Positions 34,877 to 42,769 are shown, counted from the first letter of the stretch. The stretch: DNA of 64,000 nt from Thermus sp. CCB_US3_UF1 (GCF_000236585.1 NC_017278.1:186001-250000); one strand, 5' to 3'. Made by a program: numbers and translations. Notes: generated by a model not told the origin, from the sequence alone.

Positions 34877-35675
34877 GGGGCTTCGCCACCTGGCCCACGC
34901 CCTCCTCTGGGCCTACAGCCTGGCCTTCCTCCTTCCCCTCCTCTGGACCCTGCGGAGCGCCCTCCTGCCCGAGGGCTTGGCCTATGCCCTGCCGCCCGCC
35001 TGGGGACCCTGGACCCTGGAGAACTTCGCCCAGGTCCTCCAGGGGCCCCTGGGCAAGGCCTTCCGCAACAGCCTCCTGGTGGCGGGCCTGGTGGTGGCCC
35101 TCGGGCTTCCCCTGGCCGCGGGCCTGGGCTACGCCCTGGCCCGCCACCGCCTGGGCGGCGAGCCCCTACGCTTCGCCGTCTTGGCCACCCAGATGCTTCC
35201 CCCCATCGTCCTGGCCCTGCCCCTCTTTGCCCTTTTCCGGGCCCTGGGGCTTTCGGGCTCCCTTTGGGCCCTGGTCCTGGCCTACCTGGCCTTTGCCCTC
35301 CCCTTCATGGCCTGGCTCCTCCTGGGCTTTTTCCAGGGGCTTCCCCGGGAACTCCTGGAGGCGGCCTATGTGGACGGGGCGAGCCCCTACCAGGCCTTTT
35401 TCCGCGTGGTCCTGCCCCTCTCCGCCCCTGGCCTCTTCGCCGCGGGGGTCCTGGGCTTCCTCCTTTCCTGGAACGAATTCCTCTTCGCCCTGCTCCTCTC
35501 GGGGAGGGAGACCCAGACGGTGCCCGTGGCCCTCTCTGCCCTGGTGACCCAGCGGGGGGTGCTCTTCGCCCAGGTGGCGGCGGGGGTGGTGCTCTCCGTG
35601 ATCCCTGTGGCCCTTCTCGCCCGCACGGTGGACCGGTACCTGGTGGAAGGTCTCACCCTGGGGGCGGTGAAGTGA
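34860..35675 (+). CDS. ABC sugar importer permease, MalG type
   Basis: 271 residues, six predicted helices, EAA loop LLEAAYVDGASPYQAFFRVVLPLSAPGL. Half of the membrane channel; the MalF-type partner is encoded after the binding protein, an unusual split order (G-type permease, binding protein, F-type permease). The GTG at 34860 lies inside the SDR gene; no later start gives a better N-terminus, so the exact start is uncertain by a few codons. No ATPase in the operon. Confidence 0.83.
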   Translation: MPGSSRGLRHLAHALLWAYSLAFLLPLLWTLRSALLPEGLAYALPPAWGPWTLENFAQVLQGPLGKAFRNSLLVAGLVVALGLPLAAGLGYALARHRLGGEPLRFAVLATQMLPPIVLALPLFALFRALGLSGSLWALVLAYLAFALPFMAWLLLGFFQGLPRELLEAAYVDGASPYQAFFRVVLPLSAPGLFAAGVLGFLLSWNEFLFALLLSGRETQTVPVALSALVTQRGVLFAQVAAGVVLSVIPVALLARTVDRYLVEGLTLGAVK

Positions 35676-35688
35676 AGGAGGTGATGGC

Positions 35689-36951
35689 ATGAGGCGGCTT
35701 TTGGCGGTGGCGTTGGCCCTTTGGGGCCTCTCCCTGGCCCAGGGGGTGGTGCTCCGGGCCCTCATGGAGGACGTGCCCGAAACCCGGATCATCGAGGCCC
35801 TCCTCCCCGAGTTTGAGCGGGCCACGGGCATCCGGGTGGAGTTTGAGAAGGTCCAGTACGCGGCCATGCACGACAAGCTGGTGGCCCAGCTCCTGGCCCC
35901 GGAAAGCGCCTACGACTTCCTCCAGGTGGACTTCCTCTGGGCAGGGGAGTTCCCGGCGGCGGGGTGGCTGGAGCCCCTGGAGCCCTTCGTGAAGGCCAGC
36001 GGCTTTGACCTCACCCCCTACTACCCCTCCATGCTGGACCTGGTGGGCTACTACCGGGGGACCCTCTACATGATCCCCATGTACAACTACGCCATGGGCC
36101 TCATCTACCGCAAGGACCTCCTGGAGCGCAAGGACCTCAAGGGCCGCTTCCAGTCCCAGTTCAAACGGCCCCTGGCCCTGCCCAAAAACCTCCAGGAGTA
36201 CGTGGACCTCTCCCTCTTCATGGCCAGAAACGCCGGGGTGGCGGGGGCAGCCATGCAGGGGCAGCGGGGGGACCCCAACTTCATGGAGTTCTCCAACTAC
36301 CTCTTCGCCGCCGGGGGGGACTACGTGGACAAGGGGGGACGGGTTGTGCTCAATAGCCCCCAAGGGGAGCGGGCCCTCACCCTCTACGTGCGCAACCTGC
36401 GGGAGGGGGCCCAGAAGGGGGCCCTGAACGCCAACCTGGACGACACCTTCCGGGTCATGTGCCAGGGCGGGGCCTTCAGCATGGTCACCTACTGGTGGAT
36501 GCTGCCCCAGCTCAACGACCCCAAGCAGTGCCCCAAGGTGGCGGGGAAGGTGGCCTTGAGCCCCATGCCGGGCGGGGTCGGGGTGAGCGGGGGCTGGGGC
36601 TGGGCCATCCCCAAAAACAGCCGCAACAAGGAGGCGGCCTGGCGGTTTATCTCCTGGGTGGAGTCCAAGGAAATCGTGAGGCAACGGGCCCTCCAGGGCC
36701 ACGCCCCCACCCGTAAGGACGCCTTCCAGGACCCCGAGGTGCTGCGGAAGTACCCCTACTACAAGGAGGCGGAGCGCATCCTGGCCAGGGCCAAGAAGGT
36801 GCCCATCTTCGCCTACACCGCGGAGATGGAAGACGTGGTGGGCCGGGAGATCAGCCTGGCGGCTGCAGGGCAGAAGGGGGTCAAGCAGGCTCTGCAGGAT
36901 GCGGCCAAGGGCCTCGAGGCCCTCCTCCGCAAGGCGGGCCTCCTGAGGTAG
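35689..36951 (+). CDS. ABC sugar importer substrate-binding protein
   Basis: 420 residues, family 1 solute-binding protein. Signal peptide MRRLLAVALALWGLSLAQG, then VVLRALMEDVPETRIIEALLPEFERATGIRVEFEKV, SAYDFLQVDFLWAGEF and a Tyr/Trp/Met-rich pocket region (PMYNYAMGLIYRK, VTYWWMLPQL) typical of carbohydrate or polyol ligands. Periplasmic receptor for the two flanking permeases. ATG 35689 has an AAGGAGGTG site five bases upstream. Ligand unknown; the DeoR, kinase and SDR neighbours suggest a free polyol or pentose-like sugar. Confidence 0.86.
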   Translation: MRRLLAVALALWGLSLAQGVVLRALMEDVPETRIIEALLPEFERATGIRVEFEKVQYAAMHDKLVAQLLAPESAYDFLQVDFLWAGEFPAAGWLEPLEPFVKASGFDLTPYYPSMLDLVGYYRGTLYMIPMYNYAMGLIYRKDLLERKDLKGRFQSQFKRPLALPKNLQEYVDLSLFMARNAGVAGAAMQGQRGDPNFMEFSNYLFAAGGDYVDKGGRVVLNSPQGERALTLYVRNLREGAQKGALNANLDDTFRVMCQGGAFSMVTYWWMLPQLNDPKQCPKVAGKVALSPMPGGVGVSGGWGWAIPKNSRNKEAAWRFISWVESKEIVRQRALQGHAPTRKDAFQDPEVLRKYPYYKEAERILARAKKVPIFAYTAEMEDVVGREISLAAAGQKGVKQALQDAAKGLEALLRKAGLLR

Positions 36952-36960
36952 GGGGGCGGG

Positions 36961-37806
36961 GTGGGGGAGAGGCGCTCGGCCTGGGTCCTGGCCCTGCCTG
37001 GACTCCTCCTCCTGGCCGGGGTGGTGGGCTTCCCCCTCCTTTACGCCCTGTTCCTCTCCCTCACCGGCTACACCTTCCTCCGGCCCAGCTACGCCCTCCA
37101 GGGCCTCGCCCGCTACCGGGAGGCCCTGGCGGACCCCTACTTCCTCAATGCCCTCGGCCTCACCGCCCTCTACCTCCTCCTCACCGTGGGCCTTACCCTG
37201 GCCTTGGGCCTCCTCCTGGCCGTCCTCCTGCACCAGAACCTCCCCTTTAGGGGCTTCCACTACTTCGCCGTGAGCCTGCCCATGCTCATCGCCCCGGTGG
37301 GGGTGGGGCTCATCTGGAAGATGATCCTCCACCCTGAGCTGGGCATCCTGGCCTACCTCCTGGGCGGGGTGGACTTTTTCGGGGAGGCCCGCTACGCCCT
37401 CCTCTCCCTGGCCCTGGTGGACGTGTGGCAGCAGGTTTCTTTTGCCGCCCTGGTCCTCCTGGCGGGCCTTAGGAGCCTTCCCCGGGAGCCCTTGGAGGCG
37501 GCCTATGTGGACGGGGCCACCCCCTGGCAGGCCTTCTGGCGGGTCACCTTTCCCCTGCTCCGGCCCGTCCTCCTGGCCCTCCTGGTCCTGCAAACCCTCA
37601 CCGAGGTGCGCACCTACGACCTGGTCTACGTCCTCACCCGGGGGGGGCCGGGCTCGTCCACAGACCTGGTGAGCTACTACATCTACCGCAAGGCCTTCCT
37701 GGGCCTGGACCTTTCGGGGGCGAGCGCCATGGGGTACCTGCTCCTGCTCCTTTCCCTCCTTCTGGTGGCCGCCTACTACCGCCTTCTGACCCGAGGGTGG
37801 ACATGA
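36961..37806 (+). CDS. ABC sugar importer permease, MalF type
   Basis: 281 residues, six predicted helices, EAA loop PLEAAYVDGATPWQAFWRVTFPLLRPVLLALL. Pairs with the MalG-type permease encoded two genes upstream. GTG 36961 starts nine bases after the binding-protein stop, preceded by a G-rich site. Its stop overlaps the next ATG (ATGA). Confidence 0.85.
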   Translation: MGERRSAWVLALPGLLLLAGVVGFPLLYALFLSLTGYTFLRPSYALQGLARYREALADPYFLNALGLTALYLLLTVGLTLALGLLLAVLLHQNLPFRGFHYFAVSLPMLIAPVGVGLIWKMILHPELGILAYLLGGVDFFGEARYALLSLALVDVWQQVSFAALVLLAGLRSLPREPLEAAYVDGATPWQAFWRVTFPLLRPVLLALLVLQTLTEVRTYDLVYVLTRGGPGSSTDLVSYYIYRKAFLGLDLSGASAMGYLLLLLSLLLVAAYYRLLTRGWT

Positions 37807-38576
37807 GGTTGGGTTTCCGCCCCCCCAAGGACCCCGAGGGCTTCCTGGCCTACGCCCGGGTCCTCGCAGGGAGGTATGCCTTCATCGAGGTCCCTGGCTC
37901 GGCCGCCCCCCATCTGGAGGGGGTGGCCCAGGAGGCCAGGGGGATGGGGTACCGCCTCACCTACCATGCCCGCTACCTGGACCTCTACCCGGGCTCCCCG
38001 GTGCCCGAGATCCGGGAGGCCTCCCTGAGGCTCCTCAGGGAGGACCTGGAGCGGGCGGCCCGCATGGGGGCCTTTCTGGTGAACGTCCACGCGGGGAACA
38101 TCCCCTGGACGGACTACCCGCCCCCGGGCCTTTCCCCAGCCCACGAGGCCCTGCGGGAGGCGGAGGGGAGGCTCCGCCGGGAGTACCTGGAGAGGGCCTT
38201 GGAAGCCCTTGCGGGCCTGGCTAGCCTGGCCCTGGACCTGGGCCTAAAGCTTACCCTGGAGAACCTCCCTGCCCCCCAGGAGGTGCCCAGGACCCCCGAG
38301 GAGATGGCCCTCTTCTTGGCGGTGCCGGGGTTGGAGTTCTGCCTGGACCTGGGGCATGCCCAGATGGCCGGGCAGGACCCCAAGGGTTTCCTGGAAGCCC
38401 TAGGGGGTAGGCTTGTCCACGTGCACGCCCACCGGAACGACGGGCGGTTTGACCTGCACCTGCCGCCCCGCCCGGAAGACCTAAACCCTTTCCTGGACAC
38501 CCCCTGCACCCTCCTGGTGGAGCTCCCCCCCAGGGGGGTAGGGGAGTACCTGGCCTTGGTGGGAGACCAACCGTAA
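37803..38576 (+). CDS. Xylose-isomerase-like TIM-barrel sugar isomerase/epimerase
   Basis: 257 residues of the AP-endonuclease-2/xylose-isomerase-like TIM-barrel family. Metal-binding positions visible in order: FIEVPGSAAP, LVNVHAGN, TLENLPAP (Glu), LEFCLDLGHAQ (Asp/His) and RLVHVHAHRNDGRFDLHLPP (His cluster). Probably isomerises or epimerises a sugar in the operon's pathway; members also include inosose dehydratases and endonuclease IV, but the sugar-operon context argues for a carbohydrate. ATG 37803 overlaps the permease stop. Last gene of the DeoR operon; no clear terminator follows. Confidence 0.78.
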   Translation: MRLGFRPPKDPEGFLAYARVLAGRYAFIEVPGSAAPHLEGVAQEARGMGYRLTYHARYLDLYPGSPVPEIREASLRLLREDLERAARMGAFLVNVHAGNIPWTDYPPPGLSPAHEALREAEGRLRREYLERALEALAGLASLALDLGLKLTLENLPAPQEVPRTPEEMALFLAVPGLEFCLDLGHAQMAGQDPKGFLEALGGRLVHVHAHRNDGRFDLHLPPRPEDLNPFLDTPCTLLVELPPRGVGEYLALVGDQP

Positions 38577-38618
38577 GGGGTAATCGCTTCTAATACCAAC
38601 AAAATCCGACCAGAATAC

Positions 38619-38647
38619 TTGACTTTTCCTCCCCCCCGGGTTACCCT
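38619..38647 (+). promoter_or_regulatory. Promoter of the heme-uptake operon
   Basis: -35 TTGACT (38619-38624), 17-bp spacer, -10 TACCCT (38642-38647). An AT-rich stretch (38581-38612) upstream may act as an UP element or regulator site. Transcription start is expected near 38654. Confidence 0.65.
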
Positions 38648-38667
38648 CCCGGTGTAGGGGGTGGCCT

Positions 38668-38988
38668 GTGTTCGTGGTGATGAACCGCATCCCGGTTAAA
38701 CCCGAGTACGCCGATAGGTTTGAAGAGGTTTTTCGGACCCGGGCCCGCCTGGTGGACCGGATGCCTGGATTCATCCGCAATCTGGTCCTTAGGCCCAAGG
38801 ACCCGGAGGACCCCTACATCGTCATAACCTTTTGGGAGAGCGAGGAGGCTTTCCGCGCCTGGACGGAGAGCCCCGAGTTCCGCGAGGGCCATGCCCGCAG
38901 CGGCACCTTGCCCAAGGAGGCCTTCCGGGGCCCGAACCGCTTGGAAACCTTTTCGGTCTTCTTGGACTCGCAGGACAGCCATGGCTAG
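38668..38988 (+). CDS. Antibiotic-biosynthesis-monooxygenase (ABM) fold protein, IsdG/HmoB-like
   Basis: 106 residues. VVMNRIPVKPEYADRFEEVFRTRARLVDRMPGFIRNLVLRPK and YIVITFWESEEAFRAWTESPEFREGHAR are the typical dimeric alpha/beta-barrel ABM pattern, closest in style to heme-degrading IsdG/HmoB proteins. As first gene of a heme-importer operon it probably opens or binds imported heme in the cytoplasm; the His near FREGHAR is a candidate axial ligand. GTG 38668 is the first in-frame start; GTG 38674 and ATG 38680 are possible. Overlaps the next gene by 8 bases. Confidence 0.8.
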   Translation: MFVVMNRIPVKPEYADRFEEVFRTRARLVDRMPGFIRNLVLRPKDPEDPYIVITFWESEEAFRAWTESPEFREGHARSGTLPKEAFRGPNRLETFSVFLDSQDSHG

Positions 38989-39610
38989 GCCTGACATCGA
39001 AACGCCTTCCGCCTGGGTACTTCTGAAGCGGGCCCGGGAACGGGTTTACACCCTACCGGAGGATTTTCCGGGCTTTCGGGGGACCCTGGCCCTTTTTGCC
39101 GGGGGTTTATGGCACTTCGGCCGGGTGGAGGTCCAGGGGTTTAGCCCCAAGGTGGACCTTTTGGGCCATCTTCGCTCCGTGGCGGAGAGGGAACTCGCCT
39201 CCCTCCTGGGCCACCGCCGTCCAGTGCCCTTCCCCGAAGGGGAGGGGAAGTACCCCATGCGCCTCTTTGAAGAGGGTCCCCTAGGAACGGGGATCGCCCT
39301 CGAGGATCCCTTCCGCTCCCGCATATGGGTAAAGGGGAACCGGCTTCAGGTGATCGAGCGGCACCTGGCTGGGGGCTCCTTTCGCATCCACCTGGAGGTT
39401 TGGCGGGAGGTGGAGGAAGGGCTTCTGCCCCAGCGTTTCCTCCTGGTCCATCGGGACCCTGAGGGGCGGGTGGTGAGGGTGGAGCGTTTCCGGGACGAGT
39501 ACCAAAAGGTGGGTCCCTACTGGCTTCCCGTAGAACGGGAAGTGGTGGTGGAGGCCAAGGGGCTTGAGGTGCTTGTGCTGCGTCTGGAGGAGCTGGAGGT
39601 GAACGGATGA
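38981..39610 (+). CDS. DUF3386-like protein of heme-uptake operon
   Basis: 209 residues, no signal peptide. LLKRARERVYTLPEDFPGFRGTLALFAGGLWHFGRVEVQG resembles the start of DUF3386 proteins known from cyanobacterial heme/iron clusters. Then LLGHLRSVAERELASLLGHRR, and a beta-rich C-terminal half with LRLEELEVN at the end. Cytoplasmic, function unknown; position between a heme-oxygenase-like gene and the heme-binding protein suggests heme handling. ATG 38981 overlaps the ABM stop; its own stop overlaps the HmuT start. Confidence 0.65.
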   Translation: MARPDIETPSAWVLLKRARERVYTLPEDFPGFRGTLALFAGGLWHFGRVEVQGFSPKVDLLGHLRSVAERELASLLGHRRPVPFPEGEGKYPMRLFEEGPLGTGIALEDPFRSRIWVKGNRLQVIERHLAGGSFRIHLEVWREVEEGLLPQRFLLVHRDPEGRVVRVERFRDEYQKVGPYWLPVEREVVVEAKGLEVLVLRLEELEVNG

Positions 39611-40512
39611 AGGGGTTCTATGTGGGGCTTTTGCTTTTGTCTTGCACCCTAGCCCAGGCCCAGCCCTTCCGGGTAGTGGACGCCAAGGGGACGGAAATAC
39701 AGGTGCGTTCCCTTGAACGCATCGTCAGCTTGGACGGAATCACCACGGAGATCCTCTTCGCCTTGGGCGTGGGGGACAAGGTGGTGGGCCGGGATGATTC
39801 CAGCTACTATCCACCGGAAGTCCTCAAGCGTCCCAGCGTGGGCTATCAGTTCCGGCTTTCCGCGGAGGGGATCCTCTCCTTAAGGCCCACCTTGGTCATC
39901 GGCCGGGAAGATGTGCGCCCACCCCAGGTGGTGGACCAGCTTCGGGGGGCCGGGGTGGCCGTGGTCCTGGTGCCCACGGAGCCCACCGTGGAGGGGGCAA
40001 AGCGAAAGATCCGCACCGTGGCCCAGGCTGTTGGCCGGTTGGAGCAAGGAGAGGCTCTGGTACGTGCCTTGGAGCGGGATTTGCTGGCCTTGCGGGCCTT
40101 TCAAGCTCAGCAAGCTCCCAAAGGTAGGCTCCGGGGCCTCTTCCTCTACCTGCGCGGCCCCCAGACCACCTTCGTGTGCGGGGAGGGGAGTACCCCCGTG
40201 GGGATGATGGAGCTGGCGGGCCTGATCAACGCAGCCAAGGGCATCCGGGAGTGCCAGCCCATGACCGCGGAGAGTGTGGTGGCGGCCCGTCCTGACGTGC
40301 TGGTGGTCTTCCAAAAGGGCTTGGAGAGCGTGGGTGGCCTGGAGGGCCTTCTCAAGCTTCCTGGTGTGGCCCAAACCCCTGCGGGGCAGAACCGCAAGGT
40401 GGTGGCCATGGACGACCTCTACCTGGGTTCCTTTGGGCCTAGGGCTGGCAGGGCCGCCCTGGACCTTTTCCGTGCGGCTTACCTGCGGGAAGGGTTCGTG
40501 GAGGTGCGTTGA
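39607..40512 (+). CDS. hmuT: Heme ABC importer binding protein (HmuT-like)
   Basis: 301 residues, signal peptide ending at AQAQP. FecB/BtuF fold: ERIVSLDGITTEILFALGVGDKVVGRDDSSYYPPEVLKRPSVGY, LSLRPTLVIGREDVRPPQVVDQL, VPTEPTVEGAKRKIRTVA, GGLINAAKG-like ELAGLINAAKGI and PDVLVVFQKGLESVGG. YYPPEVLKRPSVGYQFRLSAEGILSL is typical of HmuT heme-binding proteins (Tyr as axial ligand). Periplasmic heme receptor for the downstream FecCD permease. ATG 39607 overlaps the DUF3386-like stop. Confidence 0.86.
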   Translation: MKGFYVGLLLLSCTLAQAQPFRVVDAKGTEIQVRSLERIVSLDGITTEILFALGVGDKVVGRDDSSYYPPEVLKRPSVGYQFRLSAEGILSLRPTLVIGREDVRPPQVVDQLRGAGVAVVLVPTEPTVEGAKRKIRTVAQAVGRLEQGEALVRALERDLLALRAFQAQQAPKGRLRGLFLYLRGPQTTFVCGEGSTPVGMMELAGLINAAKGIRECQPMTAESVVAARPDVLVVFQKGLESVGGLEGLLKLPGVAQTPAGQNRKVVAMDDLYLGSFGPRAGRAALDLFRAAYLREGFVEVR

Positions 40513-40631
40513 TGGTTTCACCTCGGCTTTATCGGGCTTTCCTCAAGGCCCTTTTCCTCCTTTGGCTCCTGGGCAAACCCCTACCCCAAAGCCCCCGGGA
40601 GGCCTTCGGGGGGCAGGAGGTGAGGGGATGA
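40512..40631 (+). CDS. Possible 39-residue small protein between hmuT and hmuU
   Basis: The ATG at 40512 shares a base with the hmuT stop (TGATG), and the TGA at 40629-40631 overlaps the hmuU ATG, so the ORF fills the 115-base gap between two coupled genes exactly. The peptide starts MVSPRLYRAFLKALFLLWLLG, with one short hydrophobic stretch, then a polar Pro/Gly tail. No family recognised. It may be a small membrane subunit, a translational bridge that keeps hmuU coupled to hmuT, or chance. A GGAGGTGAGG site for hmuU lies in its last codons. Confidence 0.4.
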   Translation: MVSPRLYRAFLKALFLLWLLGKPLPQSPREAFGGQEVRG

Positions 40632-41659
40632 GCGGCCTCGGGGTCGCCCTGCGGGCCCGGGCTTACCGCCTTGCCCTTCTGGGCCTGGCCCTCCTCCTGC
40701 CCCTGGCCTTGCTCCTTGGGGCGGGCCTGGGAGCCTACCCCATACCTCCCCTGGCCATACCGGGGATCCTCTACCGGGGGGAGGGGTTGGAGTACCAGGT
40801 CCTGACCGCCCTTCGCTTTCCCAGGGTTTTGGGGGCGGCCTTGGTCGGAGGGCTGTTGGCCCTGGCGGGAGCCGTGCTCCAGGGGTTTTTCCGCAACCCC
40901 TTGGTGGACCCGGGGCTGATCGGGGTCTCCTCGGGTGCGGCCCTGGGGGCAGCCTTGTTCATCGTTCTCGTACCCGGGGCGGGAAACCTAGAGGTCTACG
41001 CCCTTCCCCTTTTCGCCTTCCTCGGAGGGCTTCTGGCTACCCTTCTCCTCTGGCGCATCGCCCAGACCCCCTTGGGGGTCCAGGTTTCCGTGCTTCTCCT
41101 CTCGGGCATCGCCCTGAATGCCCTGGTGGGGGGTGGGATCGGCATCCTCACCTTCCTCGCCAGCGAACAAGAACTCCGGAGCCTGACCTTCTGGACCCTG
41201 GGCGGGTTTTCTGGGCTGACCTGGAGGCTTCTCCTGGCCGCCTTACCCCTAGCCCTTCTCGCCCTCTACCTCCTTTTCCCCTTGGCCCGGGGACTCAACG
41301 CCCTGGCCCTGGGGGAGCGGGAGGCCTTCCACCTGGGGGTGGGCCTCGAGGGCCTCAAACGGAGGGCGGTGGCTGGGGCGGCCTTGGGGGTGGGGGTTTC
41401 CGTGGCCCTGGCAGGGGGAATCGGCTTCATCGGCTTGGTGGCCCCCCATCTCTTCCGGCTCTTGGCAGGACCGGACCACCGCTACCTGCTGCCCGGGGCC
41501 TTTCTCCTCGGGGCTAGCCTGGCGGTGCTTGCCGACCTCTTGGCCCGCACCCTGGCGGCCCCAGCGGAGATGCCCGTGGGGGTAATCACCGCCCTTCTGG
41601 GGGGACCCTTCTTCCTCTATCTGGTGCTGCGCTACAAGCGGGAGGTGTACCGTGCTTGA
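40628..41659 (+). CDS. hmuU: Heme ABC importer permease (HmuU/FecCD family)
   Basis: 343 residues, about ten membrane helices. FecCD/BtuC hallmarks: LRFPRVLGAALVGGLLALAGAVLQGFFRNPLVDPGLIGVSSGAALGA, WTLGGFSGLTW, GFIGLVAPHLFRLLAGPDHRYLLPG and PAEMPVGVITALLGGPFFLYLV. The GxxAPH segment is the cytoplasmic coupling helix. Starts at ATG 40628 with GGAGGTGAGG upstream; overlaps the HmuV gene by 8 bases. Confidence 0.9.
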   Translation: MSGLGVALRARAYRLALLGLALLLPLALLLGAGLGAYPIPPLAIPGILYRGEGLEYQVLTALRFPRVLGAALVGGLLALAGAVLQGFFRNPLVDPGLIGVSSGAALGAALFIVLVPGAGNLEVYALPLFAFLGGLLATLLLWRIAQTPLGVQVSVLLLSGIALNALVGGGIGILTFLASEQELRSLTFWTLGGFSGLTWRLLLAALPLALLALYLLFPLARGLNALALGEREAFHLGVGLEGLKRRAVAGAALGVGVSVALAGGIGFIGLVAPHLFRLLAGPDHRYLLPGAFLLGASLAVLADLLARTLAAPAEMPVGVITALLGGPFFLYLVLRYKREVYRA

Positions 41660-42428
41660 GGCTAGGGGGCTGGGCTACAGGAAGGAGGGGCGGTGGCTCC
41701 TTCGGGGGGTAGACCTCTCCCTTGCCCCAGGGGACTTCCTGGCGGTTTTGGGTCCCAACGGCAGTGGCAAAACCACCCTCCTCCGCCTCCTTGCAGGGGA
41801 GCTTTCCCCGTCGGAAGGGGAGGTGCGGCTCCTGGGCAGGCCCCTTGGGTCCTACACCCCCCTGGAGCTTGCCCGCCAGCGGGCCGTGCTCTCGCAAAAC
41901 CGGGAGTTGGCCTTTTCCTTTACGGCCTACGAGGTGGCTTTCCTGGGCCGCCACCCCCATCTTGAGGGCAGGGAGCGTTCCCTGGACCACGAAAAGACCC
42001 TCGAGGCCCTTCGGCGTGCCCAGGCCCTTCCCCTCCGGGAAAGGCTATACCCTACCCTCTCCGGGGGGGAGGGCATACGGGTAGAGGTGGCGAGGCTACT
42101 CAACCAAGAACCGAGGTTCTTTCTTTTGGACGAGCCCACCAACCACCTGGACCCCCGCTACGCCCTGGAGGTTCTGCTCCTCTTCCGTGCCCTGGCCTAT
42201 GAGGGGAGGGGGGTGCTGGCCGTGCTTCACGATCTCAACCTGGCTTCCCTTTTCGCCAACCGTCTTCTCCTCCTCAAAGGGGGACGGGTTTTGGCCTATG
42301 GCAGCCCGGAGGCGGTGCTCTGTCCTGAGCTTCTGGAGGAGGCTTACGAGGTGCCTTTTTATGCCCTGGCCCATGGGGGGGTATCCCTTTTCCTGCCTGT
42401 TCCCCGGGAGGTGGTCCGTGGAACCTGA
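41652..42428 (+). CDS. hmuV: Heme ABC importer ATPase (HmuV-like)
   Basis: 258 residues. Walker A GPNGSGKTT, signature LSGGEGIRVEVARLL, Walker B RFFLLDEPTNHLD and H-loop LAVLHDLNLAS are intact. The signature departs from the usual LSGGEQQRVQLAR at QQ (GI here), a mild oddity that keeps LSGGE. Powers the HmuU permease. GTG 41652 overlaps the permease stop. C-terminal LPVPREV is typical of HmuV. Confidence 0.9.
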   Translation: MLEARGLGYRKEGRWLLRGVDLSLAPGDFLAVLGPNGSGKTTLLRLLAGELSPSEGEVRLLGRPLGSYTPLELARQRAVLSQNRELAFSFTAYEVAFLGRHPHLEGRERSLDHEKTLEALRRAQALPLRERLYPTLSGGEGIRVEVARLLNQEPRFFLLDEPTNHLDPRYALEVLLLFRALAYEGRGVLAVLHDLNLASLFANRLLLLKGGRVLAYGSPEAVLCPELLEEAYEVPFYALAHGGVSLFLPVPREVVRGT

Positions 42429-42729
42429 ACACGCCCAGGAGGTGGCCCGGCTTTCCCCTACCCGCTACCTGGCCCGTTGCGCCTGCCATGGGGGTACCTA
42501 CCATCTCCATTGGGATGCGGGCACCTTTCGCCTTAACCAGGAGGGCATCGCTTTCTTGATGAGGGTTTTGCAGGAAGTTCTAGAGAATGGCACCGGAGGG
42601 GTGGTCTGGTTGGGTTCCGTGGGCCTCCGCTTTGGACCGGAGGAGGGGGAGGAACTTCTCCGCCTTCTCCGCGCGGGTTTGGCCTTGCCTTGGGATAGAC
42701 CAGTTTTTTGGTTTCGGCAGATCCACTGA
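42418..42729 (+). CDS. Small Cys/His-rich protein at the end of the heme operon
   Basis: 103 residues, translationally coupled to hmuV (11-base overlap, GTG 42418). The segment ARCACHGGTYHLHW packs two Cys and three His in twelve residues, followed by FRLNQEGIAFLMRVLQEVL and a C-terminal helical part. No signal peptide. This resembles short bacterial proteins that open with a CxCG/HLxW motif, but I cannot name a family. Metal or heme binding is inferred from composition and operon. Its stop codon borders the IS256-type insertion exactly: the 8-bp target duplication starts inside the TGA. Confidence 0.7.
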   Translation: MEPEHAQEVARLSPTRYLARCACHGGTYHLHWDAGTFRLNQEGIAFLMRVLQEVLENGTGGVVWLGSVGLRFGPEEGEELLRLLRAGLALPWDRPVFWFRQIH

Positions 42730-42735
42730 TGAGGG
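42728..42735. repeat. IS256-type target duplication, left copy (GATGAGGG)
   Basis: Identical to 43994-44001. It overlaps the last two bases of the upstream stop codon. Confidence 0.9.
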
Positions 42736-42769
42736 GGTCGTGTCAAGAGTTATGTGTAAGAGTCTGTGT
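42736..42769 (+). repeat. IS256-family terminal inverted repeat, left
   Basis: Imperfect inverted partner of 43960-43993. It contains the transposase stop codon (42745-42743). Confidence 0.85.

Noticed and set aside
35653-37593. 646-codon minus-strand ORF opposite the ABC importer genes
   Set aside because: Runs across three plus-strand genes with clear families; E/G/V/H-biased translation is the usual shadow pattern.
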